Shown here: piece after piece, positions 41,386 through 56,300 of the stretch
Layout: each line of letters begins with the position of its first letter
Position numbering within the stretch: the first letter of the stretch is position 1
From: Rhynchopus euleeides
Lineage: Eukaryota > Euglenozoa > Diplonemea > Diplonemida > Diplonemidae
Direction of reading: 5' to 3'
DNA length: 64,000 nt
Assembly: GCA_963210315.1 (NCBI GenBank)
Contig: OY723247.1
Span: 1-64,000, forward strand
Notes under the pieces: generated by a model
What the model was told of the DNA's origin: nothing
The model's database searches: none
Seen by the model: the letters and a program-made list of their open reading frames with translations, nothing else
Program-made: the position numbers and the translations under genes

Positions 41386-44300
41386 ATTATACTGTATTGC
41401 GGGTAGGGGGGTAATTTCGGTGCGGGCTTAGGGTCCCATCCTTTTCGACGACTCATGAATCGTGCGAGTGCACCGTGTAACGTACGGAATCCGTCTAGGG
41501 CCCAGTCTTGAAAAATGTTCTTTTTGGCGACAACCTTTTTTATTTTTTTGGGTCAAAACATGTGAAAAATGGGTTCCTAAGGGAAATCCCTGCTATTTTC
41601 CCGGTTTGGGCCACGCAGCCAACATGAACGATTTTGCAGAAAACTGATGACCGTTTTCGATCCTGACATTGTGGGTATACCGGGGAATTCACGATAAAAA
41701 AAATCGACGAAAAAGTCGGAGTGCACAATATTTTGCCACTGTAGGTGAAGTACCCACTTTTCCCCTTTGCCAAACAGGGAAAATCTCCTTTTATAAATTT
41801 CTCCTAAACGAATCTTCGAACTTGTGATCGTAACCGGCCACAGTTGAAAATTTACTGGACCGCGGAATCCGAGAATATCAATCAGTTTTTACAGAAATTA
41901 GTAGAAGATATTGCAGAAATTTTTCACCCATTTACGGTTGAGGGTTATTATACTGTATTGCGGGTAGGGGGGTAATTTCGGTGCGGGCTTAGGGTCCCAT
42001 CCTTTTCGACGACTCATGAATCGTGCGAGTGCACCGTGTAACGTACGGAATCCGTCTAGGGCCCAGTCTTGAAAAATGTTTTTTTTGGCGACAACCTTTT
42101 TTATTTTTTTGGGTCAAAACATGTGAAAAATGGGTTCCTAAGGGAAATCCCTGCTATTTTCCCGGTTTGGGCCACGCAGCCAACATGAACGATTTTGCAG
42201 AAAACTGATGACCGTTTTCGATCCTGACATTGTGGGTATACCGGGGAATTCACGATAAAAAAAATCGACGAAAAAGTCGGAGTGCACAATATTTTGCCAC
42301 TGTAGGTGAAGTACCCACTTTTCCCCTTTGCCAAACAGGGAAAATCTCCTTTTATAAATTTCTCCTAAACGAATCTTCGAACTTTTGATCGTAACCGGCC
42401 ACAGTTGAAAATTTACTGGACCGCGGAATCCGAGAATATCAATCAGTTTTTACAGAAATTAGTAGAAGATATTGCAGAAATTTTTCACCCATTTACGGTT
42501 GAGGGTTATTATACTGTATTGCGGGTAGGGGGGTAATTTCGGTGCGGGCTTAGGGTCCCATCCTTTTCGACGACTCATGAATCGTGCGAGTGCACCGTGT
42601 AACGTACGGAATCCGTCTAGGGCCCAGTCTTGAAAAATGTTTTTTTTGGCGACAACCTTTTTTATTTTTTTGGGTCAAAACATGTGAAAAATGGGTTCCT
42701 AAGGGAAATCCCTGCTATTTTCCCGGTTTGGGCCACGCAGCCAACATGAACGATTTTGCAGAAAACTGATGACCGTTTTCGATCCTGACATTGTGGGTAT
42801 ACCGGGGAATTCACGATAAAAAAAATCGACGAAAAAGTCGGAGTGCACAATATTTTGCCACTGTAGGTGAAGTACCCACTTTTCCCCTTTGCCAAACAGG
42901 GAAAATCTCCTTTTATAAATTTCTCCTAAACGAATCTTCGAACTTTTGATCGTAACCGGCCACAGTTGAAAATTTACTGGACCGCGGAATCCGAGAATAT
43001 CAATCAGTTTTTACAGAAATTAGTAGAAGATATTGCAGAAATTTTTCACCCATTTACGGTTGAGGGTTATTATACTGTATTGCGGGTAGGGGGGTAATTT
43101 CGGTGCGGGCTTAGGGTCCCATCCTTTTCGACGACTCATGAATCGTGCGAGTGCACCGTGTAACGTACGGAATCCGTCTAGGGCCCAGTCTTGAAAAATG
43201 TTTTTTTTGGCGACAACCTTTTTTATTTTTTTGGGTCAAAACATGTGAAAAATGGGTTCCTAAGGGAAATCCCTGCTATTTTCCCGGTTTGGGCCACGCA
43301 GCCAACATGAACGATTTTGCAGAAAACTGATGACCGTTTTCGATCCTGACATTGTGGGTATACCGGGGAATTCACGATAAAAAAAATCGACGAAAAAGTC
43401 GGAGTGCACAATATTTTGCCACTGTAGGTGAAGTACCCACTTTTCCCCTTTGCCAAACAGGGAAAATCTCCTTTTATAAATTTCTCCTAAACGAATCTTC
43501 GAACTTTTGATCGTAACCGGCCACAGTTGAAAATTTACTGGACCGCGGAATCCGAGAATATCAATCAGTTTTTACAGAAATTAGTAGAAGATATTGCAGA
43601 AATTTTTCACCCATTTACGGTTGAGGGTTATTATACTGTATTGCGGGTAGGGGGGTAATTTCGGTGCGGGCTTAGGGTCCCATCCTTTTCGACGACTCAT
43701 GAATCGTGCGAGTGCACCGTGTAACGTACGGAATCCGTCTAGGGCCCAGTCTTGAAAAATGTTTTTTTTGGCGACAACCTTTTTTATTTTTTTGGGTCAA
43801 AACATGTGAAAAATGGGTTCCTAAGGGAAATCCCTGCTGGTTTGGGCCACGCAGCCAACATGAACGATTTTGCAGAAAACTGATGACCGTTTTCGATCCT
43901 GACATTGTGGGTATACCGGGGAATTCACGATAAAAAAAATCGACGAAAAAGTCGGAGTGCACAATATTTTGCCACTGTAGGTGAAGTACCCACTTTTCCC
44001 CTTTGCCAAACAGGGAAAATCTCCTTTTATAAATTTCTCCTAAACGAATCTTCGAACTTTTGATCGTAACCGGCCACAGTTGAAAATTTACTGGACCGCG
44101 GAATCCGAGAATATCAATCAGTTTTTACAGAAATTAGTAGAAGATATTGCAGAAATTTTTCACCCATTTACGGTTGAGGGTTATTATACTGTATTGCGGG
44201 TAGGGGGGTAATTTCGGTGCGGGCTTAGGGTCCCATCCTTTTCGACGACTCATGAATCGTGCGAGTGCACCGTGTAACGTACGGAATCCGTCTAGGGCCC

Positions 44301-47300
44301 AGTCTTGAAAAATGTTTTTTTTGGCGACAACCTTTTTTATTTTTTTGGGTCAAAACATGTGAAAAATGGGTTCCTAAGGGAAATCCCTGCTATTTTCCCG
44401 GTTTGGGCCACGCAGCCAACATGAACGATTTTGCAGAAAACTGATGACCGTTTTCGATCCTGACATTGTGGGTATACCGGGGAATTCACGATAAAAAAAA
44501 TCGACGAAAAAGTCGGAGTGCACAATATTTTGCCACTGTAGGTGAAGTACCCACTTTTCCCCTTTGCCAAACAGGGAAAATCTCCTTTTATAAATTTCTC
44601 CTAAACGAATCTTCGAACTTTTGATCGTAACCGGCCACAGTTGAAAATTTACTGGACCGCGGAATCCGAGAATATCAATCAGTTTTTACAGAAATTAGTA
44701 GAAGATATTGCAGAAATTTTTCACCCATTTACGGTTGAGGGTTATTATACTGTATTGCGGGTAGGGGGGTAATTTCGGTGCGGGCTTAGGGTCCCATCCT
44801 TTTCGACGACTCATGAATCGTGCGAGTGCACCGTGTACCGTACGGAATCCGTCTAGGGCCCAGTCTTGAAAAATGTTTTTTTTGGCGACAACCTTTTTTA
44901 TTTTTTTGGGTCAAAACATGTGAAAAATGGGTTCCTAAGGGAAATCCCTGCTATTTTCCCGGTTTGGGCCACGCAGCCAACATGAACGATTTTGCAGAAA
45001 ACTGATGACCGTTTTCGATCCTGACATTGTGGGTATACCGGGGAATTCACGATAAAAAAAATCGACGAAAAAGTCGGAGTGCACAATATTTTGCCACTGT
45101 AGGTGAAGTACCCACTTTTCCCCTTTGCCAAACAGGGAAAATCTCCTTTTATAAATTTCTCCTAAACGAATCTTCGAACTTTTGATCGTAACCGGCCACA
45201 GTTGAAAATTTACTGGACCGCGGAATCCGAGAATATCAATCAGTTTTTACAGAAATTAGTAGAAGATATTGCAGAAATTTTTCACCCATTTACGGTTGAG
45301 GGTTATTATACTGTATTGCGGGTAGGGGGGTAATTTCGGTGCGGGCTTAGGGTCCCATCCTTTTCGACGACTCATGAATCGTGCGAGTGCACCGTGTAAC
45401 GTACGGAATCCGTCTAGGGCCCAGTCTTGAAAAATGTTTTTTTTGGCGACAACCTTTTTTATTTTTTTGGGTCAAAACATGTGAAAAATGGGTTCCTAAG
45501 GGAAATCCCTGCTATTTTCCCGGTTTGGGCCACGCAGCCAACATGAACGATTTTGCAGAAAACTGATGACCGTTTTCGATCCTGACATTGTGGGTATACC
45601 GGGGAATTCACGATAAAAAAAATCGACGAAAAAGTCGGAGTGCACAATATTTTGCCACTGTAGGTGAAGTACCCACTTTTCCCCTTTGCCAAACAGGGAA
45701 AATCTCCTTTTATAAATTTCTCCTAAACGAATCTTCGAACTTTTGATCGTAACCGGCCACAGTTGAAAATTTACTGGACCGCGGAATCCGAGAATATCAA
45801 TCAGTTTTTACAGAAATTAGTAGAAGATATTGCAGAAATTTTTCACCCATTTACGGTTGAGGGTTATTATACTGTATTGCGGGTAGGGGGGTAATTTCGG
45901 TGCGGGCTTAGGGTCCCATCCTTTTCGACGACTCATGAATCGTGCGAGTGCACCGTGTAACGTACGGAATCCGTCTAGGGCCCAGTCTTGAAAAATGTTT
46001 TTTTTGGCGACAACCTTTTTTATTTTTTTGGGTCAAAACATGTGAAAAATGGGTTCCTAAGGGAAATCCCTGCTATTTTCCCGGTTTGGGCCACGCAGCC
46101 AACATGAACGATTTTGCAGAAAACTGATGACCGTTTTCGATCCTGACATTGTGGGTATACCGGGGAATTCACGATAAAAAAAATCGACGAAAAAGTCGGA
46201 GTGCACAATATTTTGCCACTGTAGGTGAAGTACCCACTTTTCCCCTTTGCCAAACAGGGAAAATCTCCTTTTATAAATTTCTCCTAAACGAATCTTCGAA
46301 CTTTTGATCGTAACCGGCCACAGTTGAAAATTTACTGGACCGCGGAATCCGAGAATATCAATCAGTTTTTACAGAAATTAGTAGAAGATATTGCAGAAAT
46401 TTTTCACCCATTTACGGTTGAGGGTTATTATACTGTATTGCGGGTAGGGGGGTAATTTCGGTGCGGGCTTAGGGTCCCATCCTTTTCGACGACTCATGAA
46501 TCGTGCGAGTGCACCGTGTAACGTACGGAATCCGTCTAGGGCCCAGTCTTGAAAAATGTTTTTTTTGGCGACAACCTTTTTTATTTTTTTGGGTCAAAAC
46601 ATGTGAAAAATGGGTTCCTAAGGGAAATCCCTGCTATTTTCCCGGTTTGGGCCACGCAGCCAACATGAACGATTTTGCAGAAAACTGATGACCGTTTTCG
46701 ATCCTGACATTGTGGGTATACCGGGGAATTCACGATAAAAAAAATCGACGAAAAAGTCGGAGTGCACAATATTTTGCCACTGTAGGTGAAGTACCCACTT
46801 TTCCCCTTTGCCAAACAGGGAAAATCTCCTTTTATAAATTTCTCCTAAACGAATCTTCGAACTTTTGATCGTAACCGGCCACAGTTGAAAATTTACTGGA
46901 CCGCGGAATCCGAGAATATCAATCAGTTTTTACAGAAATTAGTAGAAGATATTGCAGAAATTTTTCACCCATTTACGGTTGAGGGTTATTATACTGTATT
47001 GCGGGTAGGGGGGTAATTTCGGTGCGGGCTTAGGGTCCCATCCTTTTCGACGACTCATGAATCGTGCGAGTGCACCGTGTAACGTACGGAATCCGTCTAG
47101 GGCCCAGTCTTGAAAAATGTTTTTTTTGGCGACAACCTTTTTTATTTTTTTGGGTCAAAACATGTGAAAAATGGGTTCCTAAGGGAAATCCCTGCTATTT
47201 TCCCGGTTTGGGCCACGCAGCCAACATGAACGATTTTGCAGAAAACTGATGACCGTTTTCGATCCTGACATTGTGGGTATACCGGGGAATTCACGATAAA

Positions 47301-50300
47301 AAAAATCGACGAAAAAGTCGGAGTGCACAATATTTTGCCACTGTAGGTGAAGTACCCACTTTTCCCCTTTGCCAAACAGGGAAAATCTCCTTTTATAAAT
47401 TTCTCCTAAACGAATCTTCGAACTTTTGATCGTAACCGGCCACAGTTGAAAATTTACTGGACCGCGGAATCCGAGAATATCAATCAGTTTTTACAGAAAT
47501 TAGTAGAAGATATTGCAGAAATTTTTCACCCATTTACGGTTGAGGGTTATTATACTGTATTGCGGGTAGGGGGGTAATTTCGGTGCGGGCTTAGGGTCCC
47601 ATCCTTTTCGACGACTCATGAATCGTGCGAGTGCACCGTGTACCGTACGGAATCCGTCTAGGGCCCAGTCTTGAAAAATGTTTTTTTTGGCGACAACCTT
47701 TTTTATTTTTTTGGGTCAAAACATGTGAAAAATGGGTTCCTAAGGGAAATCCCTGCTATTTTCCCGGTTTGGGCCACGCAGCCAACATGAACGATTTTGC
47801 AGAAAACTGATGACCGTTTTCGATCCTGACATTGTGGGTATACCGGGGAATTCACGATAAAAAAAATCGACGAAAAAGTCGGAGTGCACAATATTTTGCC
47901 ACTGTAGGTGAAGTACCCACTTTTCCCCTTTGCCAAACATGCCAAACAGGGAAAATCTCCTTTTATAAATTTCTCCTAAACGAATCTTCGAACTTTTGAT
48001 CGTAACCGGCCACAGTTGAAAATTTACTGGACCGCGGAATCCGAGAATATCAATCAGTTTTTACAGAAATTAGTAGAAGATATTGCAGAAATTTTTCACC
48101 CATTTACGGTTGAGGGTTATTATACTGTATTGCGGGTAGGGGGGTAATTTCGGTGCGGGCTTAGGGTCCCATCCTTTTCGACGACTCATGAATCGTGCGA
48201 GTGCACCGTGTAACGTACGGAATCCGTCTAGGGCCCAGTCTTGAAAAATGTTTTTTTTGGCGACAACCTTTTTTATTTTTTTGGGTCAAAACATGTGAAA
48301 AATGGGTTCCTAAGGGAAATCCCTGCTATTTTCCCGGTTTGGGCCACGCAGCCAACATGAACGATTTTGCAGAAAACTGATGACCGTTTTCGATCCTGAC
48401 ATTGTGGGTATACCGGGGAATTCACGATAAAAAAAATCGACGAAAAAGTCGGAGTGCACAATATTTTGCCACTGTAGGTGAAGTACCCACTTTTCCCCTT
48501 TGCCAAACAGGGAAAATCTCCTTTTATAAATTTCTCCTAAACGAATCTTCGAACTTTTGATCGTAACCGGCCACAGTTGAAAATTTACTGGACCGCGGAA
48601 TCCGAGAATATCAATCAGTTTTTACAGAAATTAGTAGAAGATATTGCAGAAATTTTTCACCCATTTACGGTTGAGGGTTATTATACTGTATTGCGGGTAG
48701 GGGGGTAATTTCGGTGCGGGCTTAGGGTCCCATCCTTTTCGACGACTCATGAATCGTGCGAGTGCACCGTGTAACGTACGGAATCCGTCTAGGGCCCAGT
48801 CTTGAAAAATGTTTTTTTTGGCGACAACCTTTTTTATTTTTTTGGGTCAAAACATGTGAAAAATGGGTTCCTAAGGGAAATCCCTGCTATTTTCCCGGTT
48901 TGGGCCACGCAGCCAACATGAACGATTTTGCAGAAAACTGATGACCGTTTTCGATCCTGACATTGTGGGTATACCGGGGAATTCACGATAAAAAAAATCG
49001 ACGAAAAAGTCGGAGTGCACAATATTTTGCCACTGTAGGTGAAGTACCCACTTTTCCCCTTTGCCAAACAGGGAAAATCTCCTTTTATAAATTTCTCCTA
49101 AACGAATCTTCGAACTTTTGATCGTAACCGGCCACAGTTGAAAATTTACTGGACCGCGGAATCCGAGAATATCAATCAGTTTTTACAGAAATTAGTAGAA
49201 GATATTGCAGAAATTTTTCACCCATTTACGGTTGAGGGTTATTATACTGTATTGCGGGTAGGGGGGTAATTTCGGTGCGGGCTTAGGGTCCCATCCTTTT
49301 CGACGACTCATGAATCGTGCGAGTGCACCGTGTAACGTACGGAATCCGTCTAGGGCCCAGTCTTGAAAAATGTTTTTTTTGGCGACAACCTTTTTTATTT
49401 TTTTGGGTCAAAACATGTGAAAAATGGGTTCCTAAGGGAAATCCCTGCTATTTTCCCGGTTTGGGCCACGCAGCCAACATGAACGATTTTGCAGAAAACT
49501 GATGACCGTTTTCGATCCTGACATTGTGGGTATACCGGGGAATTCACGATAAAAAAAATCGACGAAAAAGTCGGAGTGCACAATATTTTGCCACTGTAGG
49601 TGAAGTACCCACTTTTCCCCTTTGCCAAACAGGGAAAATCTCCTTTTATAAATTTCTCCTAAACGAATCTTCGAACTTTTGATCGTAACCGGCCACAGTT
49701 GAAAATTTACTGGACCGCGGAATCCGAGAATATCAATCAGTTTTTACAGAAATTAGTAGAAGATATTGCAGAAATTTTTCACCCATTTACGGTTGAGGGT
49801 TATTATACTGTATTGCGGGTAGGGGGGTAATTTCGGTGCGGGCTTAGGGTCCCATCCTTTTCGACGACTCATGAATCGTGCGAGTGCACCGTGTAACGTA
49901 CGGAATCCGTCTAGGGCCCAGTCTTGAAAAATGTTTTTTTTGGCGACAACCTTTTTTATTTTTTTGGGTCAAAACATGTGAAAAATGGGTTCCTAAGGGA
50001 AATCCCTGCTATTTTCCCGGTTTGGGCCACGCAGCCAACATGAACGATTTTGCAGAAAACTGATGACCGTTTTCGATCCTGACATTGTGGGTATACCGGG
50101 GAATTCACGATAAAAAAAATCGACGAAAAAGTCGGAGTGCACAATATTTTGCCACTGTAGGTGAAGTACCCACTTTTCCCCTTTGCCAAACAGGGAAAAT
50201 CTCCTTTTATAAATTTCTCCTAAACGAATCTTCGAACTTTTGATCGTAACCGGCCACAGTTGAAAATTTACTGGACCGCGGAATCCGAGAATATCAATCA

Positions 50301-53300
50301 GTTTTTACAGAAATTAGTAGAAGATATTGCAGAAATTTTTCACCCATTTACGGTTGAGGGTTATTATACTGTATTGCGGGTAGGGGGGTAATTTCGGTGC
50401 GGGCTTAGGGTCCCATCCTTTTCGACGACTCATGAATCGTGCGAGTGCACCGTGTAACGTACGGAATCCGTCTAGGGCCCAGTCTTGAAAAATGTTTTTT
50501 TTGGCGACAACCTTTTTTATTTTTTTGGGTCAAAACATGTGAAAAATGGGTTCCTAAGGGAAATCCCTGCTATTTTCCCGGTTTGGGCCACGCAGCCAAC
50601 ATGAACGATTTTGCAGAAAACTGATGACCGTTTTCGATCCTGACATTGTGGGTATACCGGGGAATTCACGATAAAAAAAATCGACGAAAAAGTCGGAGTG
50701 CACAATATTTTGCCACTGTAGGTGAAGTACCCACTTTTCCCCTTTGCCAAACAGGGAAAATCTCCTTTTATAAATTTCTCCTAAACGAATCTTCGAACTT
50801 TTGATCGTAACCGGCCACAGTTGAAAATTTACTGGACCGCGGAATCCGAGAATATCAATCAGTTTTTACAGAAATTAGTAGAAGATATTGCAGAAATTTT
50901 TCACCCATTTACGGTTGAGGGTTATTATACTGTATTGCGGGTAGGGGGGTAATTTCGGTGCGGGCTTAGGGTCCCATCCTTTTCGACGACTCATGAATCG
51001 TGCGAGTGCACCGTGTAACGTACGGAATCCGTCTAGGGCCCAGTCTTGAAAAATGTTTTTTTTGGCGACAACCTTTTTTATTTTTTTGGGTCAAAACATG
51101 TGAAAAATGGGTTCCTAAGGGAAATCCCTGCTATTTTCCCGGTTTGGGCCACGCAGCCAACATGAACGATTTTGCAGAAAACTGATGACCGTTTTCGATC
51201 CTGACATTGTGGGTATACCGGGGAATTCACGATAAAAAAAATCGACGAAAAAGTCGGAGTGCACAATATTTTGCCACTGTAGGTGAAGTACCCACTTTTC
51301 CCCTTTGCCAAACAGGGAAAATCTCCTTTTATAAATTTCTCCTAAACGAATCTTCGAACTTTTGATCGTAACCGGCCACAGTTGAAAATTTACTGGACCG
51401 CGGAATCCGAGAATATCAATCAGTTTTTACAGAAATTAGTAGAAGATATTGCAGAAATTTTTCACACCATTTACGGTTGAGGGTTATTATACTGTATTGC
51501 GGGTAGGGGGGTAATTTCGGTGCGGGCTTAGGGTCCCATCCTTTTCGACGACTCATGAATCGTGCGAGTGCACCGTGTAACGTACGGAATCCGTCTAGGG
51601 CCCAGTCTTGAAAAATGTTTTTTTTGGCGACAACCTTTTTTATTTTTTTGGGTCAAAACATGTGAAAAATGGGTTCCTAAGGGAAATCCCTGCTATTTTC
51701 CCGGTTTGGGCCACGCAGCCAACATGAACGATTTTGCAGAAAACTGATGACCGTTTTCGATCCTGACATTGTGGGTATACCGGGGAATTCACGATAAAAA
51801 AAATCGACGAAAAAGTCGGAGTGCACAATATTTTGCCACTGTAGGTGAAGTACCCACTTTTCCCCTTTGCCAAACAGGGAAAATCTCCTTTTATAAATTT
51901 CTCCTAAACGAATCTTCGAACTTTTGATCGTAACCGGCCACAGTTGAAAATTTACTGGACCGCGGAATCCGAGAATATCAATCAGTTTTTACAGAAATTA
52001 GTAGAAGATATTGCAGAAATTTTTCACCCATTTACGGTTGAGGGTTATTATACTGTATTGCGGGTAGGGGGGTAATTTCGGTGCGGGCTTAGGGTCCCAT
52101 CCTTTTCGACGACTCATGAATCGTGCGAGTGCACCGTGTAACGTACGGAATCCGTCTAGGGCCCAGTCTTGAAAAATGTTTTTTTTGGCGACAACCTTTT
52201 TTATTTTTTTGGGTCAAAACATGTGAAAAATGGGTTCCTAAGGGAAATCCCTGCTATTTTCCCGGTTTGGGCCACGCAGCCAACATGAACGATTTTGCAG
52301 AAAACTGATGACCGTTTTCGATCCTGACATTGTGGGTATACCGGGGAATTCACGATAAAAAAAATCGACGAAAAAGTCGGAGTGCACAATATTTTGCCAC
52401 TGTAGGTGAAGTACCCACTTTTCCCCTTTGCCAAACAGGGAAAATCTCCTTTTATAAATTTCTCCTAAACGAATCTTCGAACTTTTGATCGTAACCGGCC
52501 ACAGTTGAAAATTTACTGGACCGCGGAATCCGAGAATATCAATCAGTTTTTACAGAAATTAGTAGAAGATATTGCAGAAATTTTTCACCCATTTACGGTT
52601 GAGGGTTATTATACTGTATTGCGGGTAGGGGGGTAATTTCGGTGCGGGCTTAGGGTCCCATCCTTTTCGACGACTCATGAATCGTGCGAGTGCACCGTGT
52701 AACGTACGGAATCCGTCTAGGGCCCAGTCTTGAAAAATGTTTTTTTTGGCGACAACCTTTTTTATTTTTTTGGGTCAAAACATGTGAAAAATGGGTTCCT
52801 AAGGGAAATCCCTGCTATTTTCCCGGTTTGGGCCACGCAGCCAACATGAACGATTTTGCAGAAAACTGATGACCGTTTTCGATCCTGACATTGTGGGTAT
52901 ACCGGGGAATTCACGATAAAAAAAATCGACGAAAAAGTCGGAGTGCACAATATTTTGCCACTGTAGGTGAAGTACCCACTTTTCCCCTTTGCCAAACAGG
53001 GAAAATCTCCTTTTATAAATTTCTCCTAAACGAATCTTCGAACTTTTGATCGTAACCGGCCACAGTTGAAAATTTACTGGACCGCGGAATCCGAGAATAT
53101 CAATCAGTTTTTACAGAAATTAGTAGAAGATATTGCAGAAATTTTTCACCCATTTACGGTTGAGGGTTATTATACTGTATTGCGGGTAGGGGGGTAATTT
53201 CGGTGCGGGCTTAGGGTCCCATCCTTTTCGACGACTCATGAATCGTGCGAGTGCACCGTGTAACGTACGGAATCCGTCTAGGGCCCAGTCTTGAAAAATG

Positions 53301-56300
53301 TTTTTTTTGGCGACAACCTTTTTTATTTTTTTGGGTCAAAACATGTGAAAAATGGGTTCCTAAGGGAAATCCCTGCTATTTTCCCGGTTTGGGCCACGCA
53401 GCCAACATGAACGATTTTGCAGAAAACTGATGACCGTTTTCGATCCTGACATTGTGGGTATACCGGGGAATTCACGATAAAAAAAATCGACGAAAAAGTC
53501 GGAGTGCACAATATTTTGCCACTGTAGGTGAAGTACCCACTTTTCCCCTTTGCCAAACAGGGAAAATCTCCTTTTATAAATTTCTCCTAAACGAATCTTC
53601 GAACTTTTGATCGTAACCGGCCACAGTTGAAAATTTACTGGACCGCGGAATCCGAGAATATCAATCAGTTTTTACAGAAATTAGTAGAAGATATTGCAGA
53701 AATTTTTCACCCATTTACGGTTGAGGGTTATTATACTGTATTGCGGGTAGGGGGGTAATTTCGGTGCGGGCTTAGGGTCCCATCCTTTTCGACGACTCAT
53801 GAATCGTGCGAGTGCACCGTGTAACGTACGGAATCCGTCTAGGGCCCAGTCTTGAAAAATGTTTTTTTTGGCGACAACCTTTTTTATTTTTTTGGGTCAA
53901 AACATGTGAAAAATGGGTTCCTAAGGGAAATCCCTGCTATTTTCCCGGTTTGGGCCACGCAGCCAACATGAACGATTTTGCAGAAAACTGATGACCGTTT
54001 TCGATCCTGACATTGTGGGTATACCGGGGAATTCACGATAAAAAAAATCGACGAAAAAGTCGGAGTGCACAATATTTTGCCACTGTAGGTGAAGTACCCA
54101 CTTTTCCCCTTTGCCAAACAGGGAAAATCTCCTTTTATAAATTTCTCCTAAACGAATCTTCGAACTTTTGATCGTAACCGGCCACAGTTGAAAATTTACT
54201 GGACCGCGGAATCCGAGAATATCAATCAGTTTTTACAGAAATTAGTAGAAGATATTGCAGAAATTTTTCACCCATTTACGGTTGAGGGTTATTATACTGT
54301 ATTGCGGGTAGGGGGGTAATTTCGGTGCGGGCTTAGGGTCCCATCCTTTTCGACGACTCATGAATCGTGCGAGTGCACCGTGTAACGTACGGAATCCGTC
54401 TAGGGCCCAGTCTTGAAAAATGTTTTTTTTGGCGACAACCTTTTTTATTTTTTTGGGTCAAAACATGTGAAAAATGGGTTCCTAAGGGAAATCCCTGCTA
54501 TTTTCCCGGTTTGGGCCACGCAGCCAACATGAACGATTTTGCAGAAAACTGATGACCGTTTTCGATCCTGACATTGTGGGTATACCGGGGAATTCACGAT
54601 AAAAAAAATCGACGAAAAAGTCGGAGTGCACAATATTTTGCCACTGTAGGTGAAGTACCCACTTTTCCCCTTTGCCAAACAGGGAAAATCTCCTTTTATA
54701 AATTTCTCCTAAACGAATCTTCGAACTTTTGATCGTAACCGGCCACAGTTGAAAATTTACTGGACCGCGGAATCCGAGAATATCAATCAGTTTTTACAGA
54801 AATTAGTAGAAGATATTGCAGAAATTTTTCACCCATTTACGGTTGAGGGTTATTATACTGTATTGCGGGTAGGGGGGTAATTTCGGTGCGGGCTTAGGGT
54901 CCCATCCTTTTCGACGACTCATGAATCGTGCGAGTGCACCGTGTAACGTACGGAATCCGTCTAGGGCCCAGTCTTGAAAAATGTTTTTTTTGGCGACAAC
55001 CTTTTTTATTTTTTTGGGTCAAAACATGTGAAAAATGGGTTCCTAAGGGAAATCCCTGCTATTTTCCCGGTTTGGGCCACGCAGCCAACATGAACGATTT
55101 TGCAGAAAACTGATGACCGTTTTCGATCCTGACATTGTGGGTATACCGGGGAATTCACGATAAAAAAAATCGACGAAAAAGTCGGAGTGCACAATATTTT
55201 GCCACTGTAGGTGAAGTACCCACTTTTCCCCTTTGCCAAACAGGGAAAATCTCCTTTTATAAATTTCTCCTAAACGAATCTTCGAACTTTTGATCGTAAC
55301 CGGCCACAGTTGAAAATTTACTGGACCGCGGAATCCGAGAATATCAATCAGTTTTTACAGAAATTAGTAGAAGATATTGCAGAAATTTTTCACCCATTTA
55401 CGGTTGAGGGTTATTATACTGTATTGCGGGTAGGGGGGTAATTTCGGTGCGGGCTTAGGGTCCCATCCTTTTCGACGACTCATGAATCGTGCGAGTGCAC
55501 CGTGTAACGTACGGAATCCGTCTAGGGCCCAGTCTTGAAAAATGTTTTTTTTGGCGACAACCTTTTTTATTTTTTTGGGTCAAAACATGTGAAAAATGGG
55601 TTCCTAAGGGAAATCCCTGCTATTTTCCCGGTTTGGGCCACGCAGCCAACATGAACGATTTTGCAGAAAACTGATGACCGTTTTCGATCCTGACATTGTG
55701 GGTATACCGGGGAATTCACGATAAAAAAAATCGACGAAAAAGTCGGAGTGCACAATATTTTGCCACTGTAGGTGAAGTACCCACTTTTCCCCTTTGCCAA
55801 ACAGGGAAAATCTCCTTTTATAAATTTCTCCTAAACGAATCTTCGAACTTTTGATCGTAACCGGCCACAGTTGAAAATTTACTGGACCGCGGAATCCGAG
55901 AATATCAATCAGTTTTTACAGAAATTAGTAGAAGATATTGCAGAAATTTTTCACCCATTTACGGTTGAGGGTTATTATACTGTATTGCGGGTAGGGGGGT
56001 AATTTCGGTGCGGGCTTAGGGTCCCATCCTTTTCGACGACTCATGAATCGTGCGAGTGCACCGTGTAACGTACGGAATCCGTCTAGGGCCCAGTCTTGAA
56101 AAATGTTTTTTTTGGCGACAACCTTTTTTATTTTTTTGGGTCAAAACATGTGAAAAATGGGTTCCTAAGGGAAATCCCTGCTATTTTCCCGGTTTGGGCC
56201 ACGCAGCCAACATGAACGATTTTGCAGAAAACTGATGACCGTTTTCGATCCTGACATTGTGGGTATACCGGGGAATTCACGATAAAAAAAATCGACGAAA

